Below are positions 10,212 to 21,763 of a stretch of 64,000 bases of DNA, piece by piece. The notes beneath the pieces were generated by a model. That model saw nothing but the letters and a program-made list of their open reading frames with translations. It did not search any database and had not been told where the DNA came from. Source of the stretch: Hysterangium stoloniferum (Eukaryota; Basidiomycota; Agaricomycetes; Hysterangiales; Hysterangiaceae). Positions within the stretch are counted from its first letter, which is position 1, and each line of letters opens with the position of its first letter. The stretch spans positions 1-64,000 of the forward strand of contig WHVD01000156.1 of assembly GCA_015178975.1 (NCBI GenBank), read 5' to 3'. Both the position numbers and the translations under genes were made by a program.

Positions 10212-12042
10212 ATGAATTCTTACAACCCTGTACCGTTGACGCACGCCCAGGACAGCGAACAGCAAGGACAACGCAACGTAGGTTGAAATATGTTGACTTT
10301 GGAATTTTCTTTGACATATCTGCTGACATTGCATGCTGTAGCTTGGTGGTTTTCAGTCTAGCCAATCATCGAGAAACGAGGTGCTAGCCAGTCGGCGATT
10401 TCAGCAGAAAGAAAAACGGGATCTGCACCCCTTGAGTCTCATAGTTTTAGGCATATGGACCTCGTACATTGTAGCGACCATTTTTCTCCTCGAGCAGGCC
10501 GCCGCCGCCGCCCCACGCAGCGTTGATCAGCCTTGGATATTCAACGTTCTGCCAAGCCTAATGCTCACTTTCTTCGCTCAAGGTCACATATCTGTTACTA
10601 CCCTACATCTGTCTCGAGTCGCTGTTTCGGCGATTCAGCAGGAGAGCACAGCCCCGCACTCCTGGGCCGAGCTCTTCTGGCTGGCTGACCATGAGTGGTC
10701 TGGTCCCATCGGATTCGCAAGGGTTGTGATCACCATGATCAAACGGAGGATCCGTGCATCTTTAACATTTTTCATCTTTGCATTCACGTGTATGGTAGCC
10801 CTTGCCACGCCCGTGATACTTTCCCATGCTTATGGTGTCGGCCCCGTCGATGTAACGATTAACACCACAATCACCCCAAATACATTCTCTCTAAATGGGC
10901 TGACGAATATAGACAGTGAGATACAAATGGGGACAGGCATTGGCTCATGGACCACTGGTCTATCCGTGTTTGACATTTACAACACTAGTATATTCACTCC
11001 AGAAGGATCGTCACGAGAGGTTCCCAATGACTTCTTTTTTGCCGGGAATATCCTAGATTCGAATGCCACGCTGCCAGGGTTACGACTTCAAGGGAGCTGC
11101 GAACCATTTTCCAATGAGTCTTCAATAGGTGTTGGGCAAAATATGACCCTCTTTCCCTATGAATCCTGTATTAATTATTTCTCCACGTTCTCGAACATCA
11201 ATGCTAAAAACGTCAGCATCCAACCAGATAATGTAACCATCACGTTCGGCTATTGTACAGACGCAGTTGACGCCGTACACTCCATCGGTGACATCGACTC
11301 CATAGCTTATATCTTCCTTCAGACCAACAATGGAACTGTATCTACTAGTGGTGTCATAAAGTGTCAAGCATTGTTATCGTTCGGTAGTGCATCATTGTGG
11401 GGAACTCAGGGGATCTATAATTCATTTCAGGACCTTGCTTACAACGACAGTCAAGCACAGACAAAAGCAATTATTATAAACCCTCTGGGAAGTACGCTAA
11501 AAGGCCTCGCTGTTGAAATGGCTCCTATCACCCCTTCGGATTGCACCGAATCCTCCTCCAATTGTAGCACAGATGAGAAGCAATCAATGCTGTTAAAACA
11601 GCTAGGGTATAATAGCACTGGCATTGCAGGAGATCTTCACTACGTTCAGCCGGGTCTTGACATCTTCGCAAGCCGAATATGGCTCGGTGTTACTCATATG
11701 ACGGCTGGACTTGGTTTACTATCTCGTTCATCAGACACAGCTTACCCCGCAGTAGTTCGGCACGCCACACCGGGACGAACGCGCTCAAGTCAATTCGTCG
11801 TTGGGTCGTGTGCATTGCTAGCCTTGTGGATGTCTGGGTTGATATATGTTTCCATTGAGAGTTACCGTTTGTCTATCGACTCTAGCCTAGGAAGTTATGT
11901 TGCCGCTCGTTTACACGCGGAGGATACTCGTTTATATCCAGGAGATGAGCCATTGTGGGATAGCCGATCTCACTCTGGTGAATTATCCGGCGATGAACGA
12001 CTTAATAGCCCGTTCGTATCTGAAAGCCGGATCGGGAGATGA
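10212..12042 (+). CDS. Tandem membrane glycoprotein-like gene, copy 1
   Basis: I do not recognise this family. Two exons are supported: 10212-10277 (MNSYNPVPLTHAQD..., 22 codons) and 10357-12042. They are separated by a 79-nt intron (donor GTAGGT, acceptor TTTTCAG) that joins in phase 0 and gives 583 residues. A cytosolic head precedes a hydrophobic segment at about residues 45-67 (SLIVLGIWTSYIVATIFLL), a weaker one near 82-102, and a strong one near 159-185 (TFFIFAFTCMVALATPVIL). A roughly 310-residue region rich in N-X-S/T sequons and cysteines follows, probably extracytosolic. A last transmembrane segment lies near 502-522, followed by a tail of about 60 residues. The same layout recurs twice downstream. 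A surface or endomembrane protein is likely, but its function is unknown. Confidence 0.8.
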
Positions 12043-13446
12043 CTCGGACGAGATGTAGCTAAAGACCGGCCTTGCCAATGGACTTTTTTAATTTGGACAA
12101 TTGTAACCTCTACTTAGTTTACCAGCAGATATCTGTGGATGGCGGAGAATTTTTAAAAGCATTGTGCCAAACTTGAGTACGGACGCCAGGTCTAGTTGAA
12201 ATTGGAAAAACCATGCCCGAAACTGGGAACTGTGTCATAACAGACAGATACCTGATCCATGTTGGGTGTGAAATATTCAGACGGTACTAGTACTTATTAT
12301 GGATTGCCGATGACAAACGATCTTTGAACAAAAGAGGCACTTTTAAATTATACTACAATTAGTAAACAATAGTCAACGAAACAGACTTCCTGTGTGGACA
12401 ACATCGGGCCGGTGTAGTAGCTGGTCAGGTTAAAAAGCCCTTGTCAACTTTGAAGTTTGAAGTCGGAAGGGACATCCGACCCATCACCTGGCGTTGTAAT
12501 GGTTTGGTGATGATTTGACCGCCGGTTGGGACATTCTCCATCCACTGCAGAGATAATCCCGGTCGTGGTGCACCATTGTTATTTGAAGGATGTATGTTGG
12601 GAATCTCTCCAACCCTTTCCACTGGATTTATCATCATGGGTGAATCTTGTATAACCCTCCTTGCATTCTCATTGTCACACTACACCCAGTTCACTCCGGG
12701 ACAAACCAAAAGAATGCAAGTAACAATAAACTGAGTATCCTGCGACGATAGTGGAACAGTGTCGCGAACTGAAGACAGCCCATCATACCTTAAACTGGGA
12801 AAGTTAAAATGCTATGCTATGCTATGCTATTAACACATAATAGTACCACCGGTGTGCTAATCGGTGAACTTGTCCCGTCTCCATGATCACGGTGGCCTTT
12901 TTACCGCTGAAACCTTTGGACGAGTGATTGTAGAGCTTCATCTAGAGTTCGTGATCTCATTCGCGTGTTACAAAGTTAGAACTTTCAGGATCTGTCATAT
13001 CGAGTACCGCCTGGAGTCATTCGCCAATGTCATCCTGTTTGTCGTCGCGGAGGAGCCTATACTCAACATATATTCCCAGTCTGGAACGTTCTCAGTACTT
13101 CAGAATACATGGTAGCATTGCCTCTTCGACGACAAATGAAAGGGGCTCAGAGTTACCGACTGAATTTCTTTTTGATCATTACTATCTTGTCACCTGTCAA
13201 AACACAAGTTTAGTGCCTACAGTTATATATCATCAGAACATGTAGAATTCCAACAACATAAGCGCGCGGGAATAAAGTTCGTAACGCCTTCCGATTATTC
13301 CAACGCTTTCAACTGAGATTATTTGGCTACTAAAGAACTCGATGGGCATAGCATCTGTGATTGATGATCATACGTTCAAGTGGATAGCCCTGTAAAGAGA
13401 ATAAGCTAATAAGGCAAGGCTCTTTGGTAGTTCTCTTATCGATGCC
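12043..13446. other. Spacer between membrane-protein copies 1 and 2
   Basis: The first 600 bases match the 3' flank of copy 3 (17076-17646). A short ATGCT/TGCTA microsatellite lies at about 12811-12830. From about 13137 the sequence repeats the upstream flank of copy 1 (offset 3235 bp), including GAAAGGGGCT...GAGTTACCGA. No separate gene is supported. A minus-strand frame at 12425-12637 is conserved at 17437-17646 but changes almost only at amino-acid-altering positions. Confidence 0.5.
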
Positions 13447-15406
13447 ATGAATTCTTACAACCCTGTACCGTTGACGCACGCCCAGGACAGCGAACAGCAA
13501 GGACAACGCAACGTAGGTTGAAATATGTTGACTTTGGAATTTTCTTTGACATATCTGCTGACATTGCATGCTGTAGCTTGGTGGTTTTCAGTCTAGCCAA
13601 TCATCGAGAAACGAGGTGCTAGCCAGTCGGCGATTTCAGCAGAAAGAAAAACGGGATCTGCACCCCTTGAGTCTCATAGTTTTAGGCATATGGACCTCGT
13701 ACATTGTAGCGACCATTTTTCTCCTCGAGCAGGCCGCCGCCGCCGCCCCACGCAGCGTTGATCAGCCTTGGATATTCAACGTTCTGCCAAGCCTAATGCT
13801 CACTTTCTTCACCCAAGGTCACATATCTGTTACTGCCCTACACCTGTCTCGAGTCGCTGTTTCGGCGATTCAGCAGGAGAGCACAGCCCCGCACTCCTGG
13901 GCCGAGCTCTTCTGGCTGGCTGACCATGAGTGGTCTGGTCCCATTGGATTAGCAAGTGCTGTGATCACCATGATCAAATGGAGGATCCGTGCATCTTTAA
14001 CATTTTTCATCTTTGCATTCACATGTATGGTAGCCCTTGCCACGCCCGTGATACTTTCCCATGCTTATGGTGTCGGCCCCGTCGATGTAACGGTTAACAC
14101 CACAATCACCCCAAATACATTCTCTTTAAATGAGACGACGAATATAGACAGAATTATGCAAATGGGGATAGGCATTAGCTCATGGACCACCGGTCTATCC
14201 GTCCTTGACATTTACGACGCTAGTATATTCACTCCAGAAGGATCGTCACGAGAGGTTCCCAATGACTTGTTTTTTGCCGGGAATATCCTAGATTCGAATG
14301 CCACGCTGCCAGGATTACGACTTCAAGGGAGCTGCGAACCACTCTCCGATGAGGCTTCAATAGCTGTTGTGCAAAATACCACCCTCTTTTTCTCAGAATT
14401 TTGTGACAATTCTTTCTCCACGATCTCGTACTCAAATCATGGAAACGTCAGCGTCCAACCAGATAATGTAACCATCACCGTCAACTATTGTTCAGACGCA
14501 GCTGACGTCATAAACTACATCGGTGACAGGGACTCCACCGCTTATATCTTCCTTCAGACCAACAATGGAACTGTATCTACTAGTGGTGTGATAAAGTGTC
14601 AATCATTCTTATCGTTCGGTAGTGCATCATTATGGGGAACTCAGGGGACCTATAACTCATTTCGGGACTTTCCTTACAACAACAGTCAAGCACAGACAGA
14701 AGCAATTAACCCTCTTGGAAGTACGCTTGTAGGCCTCATTGATGCCATGGATCCTTCGCTTTGCTCCCCATTCTCCCCCAATTGTAGCAAAGATGAGAAG
14801 CAATCAATGCTGTTAAAACAGCTAGGATATCATAGCACTGGCATTGCAGGAGATCTTCACTACGTTCAGCCGGGTCTTGACATCTTCGCAAGCCGAATAT
14901 GGCTCGGTGTTACTCATATGACGGCTGGACTTGGTTTACTATTTCGTTCATCAGACACAGCTTACCCTGCAGTAGTTCGGCACGCCACATCGGGACGAAC
15001 GCGCTCAAGTCAATTCGTCGTTGGGTCGTGTGTATTACTAGCCTTGTGGATGTATGGGTTGATATATGTTTCCATTAGGAGTTACCGTTTGTCTATCGAC
15101 TCTAGCCTAGGGAGTTATGTTGCCGCTCGTTTACATGCGGAAGATACTCGTTTATATCCAGGAGATGAGCCATTGTGGGATGGCCGTGCTCACTCTGATG
15201 AATTATCCGGAGATGAACGACTTAATGGGCCGTTCCTATCTGAAAGCTGGATCGCCGTGAATTCCTACAACGCTGTACCGTTAACTCACACCCTGGACAG
15301 CAGACAGCAAGGACAACGCAACGTAGGTTCAAATACATTGACTTCGGAATTTTCTTTGACATATCTGCTGACATTGCATGCTGTAGCTTGGTGGTTTTCA
15401 GTCTAG
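13447..15406 (+). CDS. Tandem membrane glycoprotein-like gene, copy 2 (reads into copy 3)
   Basis: Exon 1 is 13447-13512 and exon 2 starts at 13592 after a 79-nt intron identical in position to that of copy 1. The N-terminal 170 and C-terminal 120 residues are nearly identical to copy 1, while the sequon-rich ectodomain differs by many substitutions and small indels. Where copy 1 ends with SESRIGR and a stop, this copy has SESWIA and continues straight into the first exon of copy 3 (15257-15322), whose ATG is GTG here. If the 15323-15401 intron is retained, the frame stops at 15404-15406. If it is spliced at the same donor and acceptor as in the paralogs, the frame runs on in phase 0 through copy 3 to 17075, giving a predicted 1156-residue double protein. 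Confidence 0.75.
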
Positions 15407-17075
15407 CCAATCATCGAGAAACGAGGTGCTAGCCAGTCGGCGATTTCAGCAGAAAGAAAAACGGGATCTGCACCCCTTGAGTCTCATAGTTTTAGGCATA
15501 TGGACCTCGTACATTGTAGCGACCATTTTTCTCCTCGAGCAGGCCGCCGCCGCCGCCCCACGCAGCGTTGATCAGCCTTGGATATTCAACGTTCTGCCAA
15601 GCCTAATGCTCACTTTCTTCGCTCAAGGTCACATATCTGTTACTGCCCTACACCTGTCTCGAGTCGCTGTTTCGGCGATTCAGCAGGAGAGCACAGCCCC
15701 GCACTCCTGGGCCGAGCTCTTCTGGCTGGCTGACCATGAGTGGTCTGGTCCCATCGGATTCGCAAGGGTTGTGATCACCATGATCAAACGGAGGATCCGT
15801 GCATCTTTAACATTTTTCATCTTTGCATTCACGTGTATGGTAGCCCTTGCCACGCCCGTGATACTTTCCCATGCTTATGGTGTCGGGCTCGTTGATGTAC
15901 CGGTTAACACCACAATCACCCCAAATACATTCTCTCTAAATGAGATACCGAATATAGACAGTCCTATACAAATGGGGACAGGGTTTATCTCATGGACCAC
16001 CGGTCTATCCGTGTTTGACATTTACAACACTAGTATATTCACTCCAGAAGGATCGTCACGAGAGGTTCCCAATGACTTGTTTTTTGCCGGGAATATCCTA
16101 GATTCGAATGCCACGCTGCCAGGATTACGACTTCAAGGGAGCTGCGAACCATTCTCCAATGAGTCTTCAATAGCTGTTGAGCAAAATACCACCCTCTTCC
16201 CGGAATTTTGTAACAATTCTCTCTCCGCGCCCTGGAGCTTAAATGCTAACAACGTCAGCATCCAACCAGATAATATAACCATCACGTTCAGCTATTGTAC
16301 AGACGCAGCGGGCCTCATCGCCAGCAACGGTGACATCTCAAATATTGACTCCATGGCTTATATCTTCCTTCAGACCAACAATGGAACTGTATATACTAGT
16401 GGTATGATAAAGTGTCAATCATTTTTATCGTTCGGTAGTGCATCATTATGGGGAACTCAAGGGATCTACAACTCATTTCGGGACCTTGCTTACAACGACA
16501 GTCAAGCACAGACAGAAGTAATTACTATAGACCCTCTTGGAAGTACGCTTTCAGGCCTCATTGGTCAAATGGGTCCTTCGGATTGCGCCGAATTCCCCTC
16601 CAATTGTAGCACAGAAGAGAAGCAATCAATGCTGTTAAAACAGCTAGGGTATAGCATTGCAGGAGATCTTCACTACGTTCAGCCGGGTCTTGACATCTTC
16701 GCAAGCCGAATATGGCTCGGTGTTACTCATATGACGGCTGGACTTGGTTTACTATTTCGTTCATCAGACACAGCTTACCCTGCAGTAGTTCGGCACGCCA
16801 CATCGGGACGAACGCGCTCGAGTCAATTCGTCGTTGGGTCGTGTGTATTGCTAGCCTTGTGGATGTCTGGGTTGATATATGTTTCCATTAGGAGTTACCG
16901 TTTGTCTATCGGCTCTAGCCTAGGAAGTTATGTTGCCGCTCGTTTACATGCGGAAGATACTCGTTTATATCCAGGAGATGAGCCATTGTGGGACAGCCGA
17001 TCTCACTCTGGTGAATTATCCGGCAATGAACGACTTCATCGGCCGTTTGTATCTGAAAGCTGGATCGGGAGATGA
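15402..17075 (+). CDS. Tandem membrane glycoprotein-like gene, copy 3 (second half of fusion)
   Basis: The main exon of the third paralog starts after the TTTTCAG acceptor at 15401 and ends at 17075 (SESWIGR stop). It carries the same transmembrane layout as copy 1: an N-terminal hydrophobic segment, a second before the ectodomain, and a C-terminal one followed by the ARLHAEDTRLYPGDEPLWD tail. Its own first exon survives at 15257-15322, but the start codon is GTG and no spacer or promoter separates it from copy 2. It is therefore probably expressed, if at all, as part of the copy 2 transcript. An independent start further in (for example an internal ATG) is an alternative. The 3' flank matches that of copy 1. 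Confidence 0.75.
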   Translation, partial: SSQSSRNEVLASRRFQQKEKRDLHPLSLIVLGIWTSYIVATIFLLEQAAAAAPRSVDQPWIFNVLPSLMLTFFAQGHISVTALHLSRVAVSAIQQESTAPHSWAELFWLADHEWSGPIGFARVVITMIKRRIRASLTFFIFAFTCMVALATPVILSHAYGVGLVDVPVNTTITPNTFSLNEIPNIDSPIQMGTGFISWTTGLSVFDIYNTSIFTPEGSSREVPNDLFFAGNILDSNATLPGLRLQGSCEPFSNESSIAVEQNTTLFPEFCNNSLSAPWSLNANNVSIQPDNITITFSYCTDAAGLIASNGDISNIDSMAYIFLQTNNGTVYTSGMIKCQSFLSFGSASLWGTQGIYNSFRDLAYNDSQAQTEVITIDPLGSTLSGLIGQMGPSDCAEFPSNCSTEEKQSMLLKQLGYSIAGDLHYVQPGLDIFASRIWLGVTHMTAGLGLLFRSSDTAYPAVVRHATSGRTRSSQFVVGSCVLLALWMSGLIYVSIRSYRLSIGSSLGSYVAARLHAEDTRLYPGDEPLWDSRSHSGELSGNERLHRPFVSESWIGR

Positions 17076-17780
17076 CTCGGACGAGATGTAGCCAAAGACC
17101 GGCCTTGCCAATGGGCTTTTTAATTTGGACAATTGTAAGCTCTACTTAGTTTACCAGCAGATATCTGTGGATGGCGGAGAATTTTTAAAAGCATTGTGCC
17201 AAACTTGAGTACGGACGCCAGGTCTAGTTGAAATTGGAAAAACCATGCCCGAAACTGAGAACTGTGTCATAACAGACTGATATCTGATCCATGTTGGGTG
17301 TGAAATATTCAGACGGTATCGATGACAAACGATCTTTGAACAAAAGAGGTACTTTTCTCTTATACTACAATTGGCAAACAATAGTCAACGAAGCAAGCTT
17401 CCTGTGCGGACGAAATCGGCCCGGTGTAGTAGCTGGTCAGGTTAAAAAGCCATTGTCAACTTTGGAGTTTGAAGTTGGAAAGGACATTCGACCCATCATC
17501 TGGCGTTGTAAAGGTTTGGTGATGATTTGACCACCGGTTGGGACATTCTCCATCCACTGCAGAGATAATCCCGGTCGCGGTGCGCCATTGTTATTTGAAG
17601 GACGTATGTTGGGAGTCTCCCCAACTCTTTCCACTGGATTTAACATGCCACTGTATTCATTGTCGCGCGTAAACCTTGTTTAATCCTCCTTGCATTCAGA
17701 TCGTCACACTACGCACCGACCAGACGCAAAAAGATCTCAAAAGGCTCACCTCCTCATACCTCGAACGCAACCACAACACC
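17076..17780. other. 3' flank of the membrane-protein array
   Basis: This is homologous to 12043-12640 up to about 17646, after which the similarity ends at the boundary of the duplicated unit. No gene is supported before the stop of the next gene at 17781. Confidence 0.4.
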
Positions 17781-18778
17781 TTATAATCCAATCCAACTAT
17801 AGCTGCCCGCAAGAGCACCCCCCGCCGCCCACATACCGTACTGTGCACCAGAGATTGGTGTCTTATCCCTGAACGGCACACCGCTCTGGTACAGGACCGC
17901 AACAAGCAAGACGTACTCAATGAAACTGTTTCCGAGCGCGAGTCCCGGGGGCGTCATTTCCATCTCTGTCATACCGTTCGGATCGCGAATGATGGCGTAG
18001 GTTTGGTTGGGCGCAGATTTGGGGCGGAACTGGCAGCGTGCATGGGTTATTAAACACGATTGGTCGCGACGAGAGGGCGACTTGTGACATCGATACGTAC
18101 ATAGACAGTCCCCTCAATCTCGACAACATTGTATTCATCATTCTCGTACCTGATCCTCCTGGTATGCTCATCATCCCCAGGCGGGACAAAGTCCCTAGGG
18201 TGGCCCTTGTATCCCTTGAACTCCATGTCCGCCGCAGAGTGCGAGTGCCATTTTAGATGCCCAATAGTCGTGCCGTCTATCTTCTTGATGTATGTCTCCT
18301 TCTTCGAGGGCGAAGCCACGCTCCACGCAACGCGACCCCATGAGTCAGTGAAGGTGCTATTGAGGATGCCACTACCAGGAGCAGAACACTTGAAGACAAT
18401 ATTCGGTTGTTGCTGCTGCTATGGCGGCTGCTGGTACTGGGAAGGTGCAGGGTACGCACCCTGCTGCTGCGGGGGCGGAGGAGCACCATATTGACCCTGT
18501 GGAGGAGGCGGACCGGATTGTCCTGGGGGTGGTGCGCCGTATTGTCCTGGGGGTGGTGCACCACCGTACTGGCCTGGGGGTGGTGCAACGTACTGGCCTG
18601 GGGGTGGTGTACCGTACTGGCCTGAGGGTGGTGCACCGTACTGGCTTGGGGGAGGAGCACCGTACTGGCCCAGTGGTGGTGTACCGTATTGGCCGGGCGG
18701 GGGCGGGTATTGTCCTTGTGGTGGGGGTGCGCCATACTGGCCAGGAGGCGGGGGGGTATTTTGGTAATTGTACGACAT
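17781..18778 (-). pseudogene. PPGQYG-repeat protein with DUF6593-like C-terminal domain, one amber codon
   Basis: The start at 18778 gives [13 protein letters not shown], followed by about 90 residues of imperfect PPPGQYGAP repeats. At 18419-18421 a TAG stands inside a glutamine run (CAG CAG CAA CAA follow). Beyond it the same frame stays open through NIVFKCSAPGSGILNSTF, WGRVAWSV, TTIGHLKWHSH and NVVEIEGTVY. A 71-nt intron (18100-18030, GTACGT...CTGCCAG) then joins in phase 0 to FRPKSAPNQTYAIIRDPNG...GNSFIEYVLLVAVLYQSG, ending at 17781. The folded tail resembles the DUF6593 family of Agaricomycetes, whose function is unknown. A single C-to-T change (CAG to TAG) would explain the break. Read-through, a strain-specific null or a sequencing error are all possible. 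Confidence 0.65.
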
Positions 18779-19513
18779 GATGCTCGATCGTGGAAGAATG
18801 AAAGTTCAGGATGGAGTTCAAGGATTGAGTTTATAAACAATCGATATCCACGCATCGACGTCATCGGACCCCATCTTTGTTCGTTGATCGCTATTATTCT
18901 CCCTATTGGTGCAGACAAGATGGTCCTTGTTGAAAAAACTGTTGCCATAGCTGTGTTGGCATACTTTCCCCATTCGGCACATTTCCGAATCCGGACTCCG
19001 GGAGTGTCTCTGATCAAGGCAGTTAGTCCTGCACAGGCTGTGCTGTGTATGATACATCATCAAAAGTCTTGGACACTACTGCCGTTGTCGTAATGGTACT
19101 ATCAACGTGAAATCAGCTGAAGTCATAGTTGGCGGCACTGGGAGCCAATCAGCATAGAAAGTCTTACGACTGCTTATAGGCTTTAAGCTTGACAATTTCA
19201 CTGGAAACATGCACTACCGTGTTAGTGCATTCTTCACGCTAAGACATCAAGAAACCGAGTCGGGTGGAATAAAACTATCCGATGATACATGTATACGATT
19301 GTGGAGATGATGCATTTGTAATGAGAGTGTGCCAGTGCAGACATGCCATGTGAGAAAAGACGAAGCAGAGCAATGTTAATTGTGAATTGGAGCCTGGCCT
19401 GAGCAGGACTAACCGAGGACATTTCGGTGGGTTGAAACCCGATTTTGAAAAAAAGAAAAAGGAATCGATAGAGCGAGGAACGCTAATAAGCAACTACGGA
19501 AATGCGAAGCTAC
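18779..19513. other. Intergenic between the PPGQYG gene and the Tao3-like fragment
   Basis: I see no convincing gene here. A possible last exon of the Tao3-like gene could begin after the GTGAGT donor at about 19514 (a frame starting MSSVSPAQARLQF lies on the minus strand at 19422-19234), but no acceptor or homology settles it. Confidence 0.35.
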
Positions 19514-21557
19514 TCACGATCTCGCCTCCATGCGCATCCCCATCCCGTCGAATATCCTGCTCTTCCGATCGAATGCAAAGGAGTCTTCATCGCTCACGGT
19601 GAGTATCTCCATGTCATCACCCTCACTTAGTTCCTCTTCATCCGAATCACCGAAAAGATACTCTCCTGGGGACGGTGGCGCGACGTCGAAAAGCTGGTCT
19701 GCCAAAGGCGTTTCGGGGATCATTTCAGGGTGGCTCGAATTTGAGCTGGATTTACTTAAAATGGCCTGTGCACGCTGTAGGGCTTCTTCGCTAGGCTCAG
19801 CGCCTTGATCTTTGAAATATGTATTTAGGCCTGCAAGTCGACCTAAAAGATCCCCCAAGTCGACCTCTGGCATTTCGTATGAGTATGACATCTCGGGACC
19901 TGGTTCAAGTTCTGGTTCAGGCTCAAATATCAGCAGGGATGGTCGAGGCATGCGACACATCATATGTTAACATTATGTTTAACCTCGTATCGTGTGTCGT
20001 GACTTCGGGTTGAGCGATGCACCAGCCTGTATCGGAAGGAATGCCGAAAACGGCGCATTGTTCGGGCTTAATTGGGTTTACCTGCATACTCATGCGCATG
20101 CTCATTCGGAGAACCTAAAAAGATCTTTGTCAATACTCAATACTATGCTCTGAACTTATTTACTTCCTTGTGTTGCCTTTGGTCCACCGCCAACAATTGT
20201 CACGGGCTCATCAAGGACTTCAAGTGCCTGCGATGCCAAGTCTGTTTGCAACAAGCGCAAAAGCGGCATAAGCAACTCCGATCCGAGCAATTCCAAGGGA
20301 TTCCGTGATTCGCGATGTGAGAAAAGGCCCTTCAGAACTTGCATAGCTTTGACACGCAGCCATCGTTGAGGATTCAGTACCAGACTGAGCAGAAGTGTCA
20401 CGACTTCAGTCCAGTGTCTGGCGCGAAATTATCCCGCAGACAGGCAACAGTCTGCCGCAGAAAGTCCTCCTTAGTTCGAAACCGGCTCTTCGCGAAGGAG
20501 GTCATAATGCGAGACAAGTTTGAAAGTCTATAAAGACCCAAGCGAATATTTCGTGAAATGAATCGATCCGAATCTTTGAGCGTGTTCATACGATCAAACA
20601 CCTGTTCAACAACACCACAAAAATATCGTCGAAGGGCATGCAAGTCACTGTCTCCTCGGTTGTCCGCTCTGACCAAAAAATTTCTAGTCTCTCGCACGAA
20701 CGAGAGAAGTAGGTGCAATGAAGCATGATCACCTAATGAACGAGGATCATAGACGAAATGTGCAGTTAACTGGTAGATATGAGCGACCGATGCGTAAAGA
20801 TGTTCTTGGCCACCCCGCTGAACAATTTTACGGCCATCGATGATATGCCGAGTCATTGGCTTTAGTTCCACTAATAACGTTGCAAACACGCTCTGATGGA
20901 TAGACCCAAACGCAGAGACTACATCGTCTCGGAAGGTCGCATGCTCCGAGGCTAGAAAAGCAGTCAAATGTCGGAATAGCCCCTTTGCAGTGGAAAGTCT
21001 CTCCTGCTGAACTGCCAGATCGGACGCCGCTCTTGTGTGATCTCGTACAACTGGTGGTCGGCTATCTGAAGAGGTTGCGGCAGCACATAGAGCTCTGATC
21101 CAGAAGTGCCACTGCTCTATGGTTGCGGAACACTCCGCAACAGATTTTTCACGTTCCTGCAAACCAGCATATCCCGTTGAGACCGGTGAACGCCCCGTAA
21201 TCCCAGCTAGCGCAGACATAAGGGAATGGTACCGAACAACCGCCGCATTGAGAGTATCGCGCCACGTATCCACAACAAGAGGATGGTTGTCCATGCAGAG
21301 TTTTATAAACGAAGGAAATACGAACCGCCAAAGACGATTATCGACCTCTTTATCGCTTTCGGCGAGCCGAAGGAAAGCGTCCGAAGAATGGTGCTCGCGC
21401 CAGAAAAGCAGCTGCTTGCGGTCGACTGCATGGAGAAGATGTCCCTTATCATCCAGGAAAAGGCGTCGCATGCCTTCTCCGTTGAGTATATCGATAATGT
21501 CTGGCATTCTCGGCCTTGAGCTAGCTTCATCACCATCTTGTACCAGTGTGAACACCT
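19514..21557 (-). pseudogene. Furry/Tao3/Mor2-like cell-morphogenesis gene, 3' part
   Basis: Furry-family proteins are very large scaffolds for NDR/Orb6-type kinases in polarised growth. The minus strand reads through a 385-residue block (21555-20398: IEQWHFWIRALCAAA, FRDDVVSAFGSIHQSVFATLLVEL, FFCGVVEQVF-like helices). In a shifted frame it continues with HWTEVVTLLLSLVLNPQRW and PLLRLLQTDLASQALEVLDEP (20430-20160), a strong family signature. VLRMS plus FGIPSDTGWCIAQPE (20110-20000) and DLGDLLGRLAGLNTYF with an acidic tail (19900-19514, GTGAGT donor at its end) follow. The frame change near 20430 fits a 2-nt GC expansion. The N-terminal thousand or more residues are missing: the frame begins at the TSD of the element at 21558. 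It is probably a truncated pseudogene fragment. Confidence 0.75.
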
Positions 21558-21763
21558 TGTTGGAATGTGTACATCATGAACAACAGATTCCGAAGATCAC
21601 ATCTATTTTAGGACAACAAAGGAGTTGTATCACTCACCATTTCTTTTATTCCACTGCTTATTGTTCTCATTGTTTCATTGTTCTAGCAAAGATATATAAG
21701 CAGTAGATAGTATTTGACTGTACTTTAGTCCATTATACAATATTTAGGTCTTACTTTTTAACA
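21558..21763 (+). repeat. 5' LTR of the non-autonomous copia element
   Basis: This 206-bp LTR begins TGTTGGAATGTG and ends TTTTTAACA. A TATATAAG box near 21690 is a plausible promoter. The last 25 bases (ATATTTAGGTCTTACTTT...) are shared with the copia LTRs at 31106 and 36001 (opposite strand). Confidence 0.9.

Noticed and set aside
10095..10334. Minus-strand 79-codon frame repeated at 13330-13569
   Set aside because: It is antisense to exon 1 and the intron of the membrane-protein genes; its conservation follows from the recent duplication.
12425..12637. Minus-strand 70-codon frame conserved at 17437-17646 behind copies 1 and 3
   Set aside because: The duplicated flank is recent, and the differences I can see nearly all change the amino acid, so there is no sign of coding constraint.
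18419..18821. Several overlapping frames on both strands over the PPGQYG repeats
   Set aside because: GC-rich repeats leave all frames open; only the frame starting at 18778 continues into a non-repetitive folded domain.
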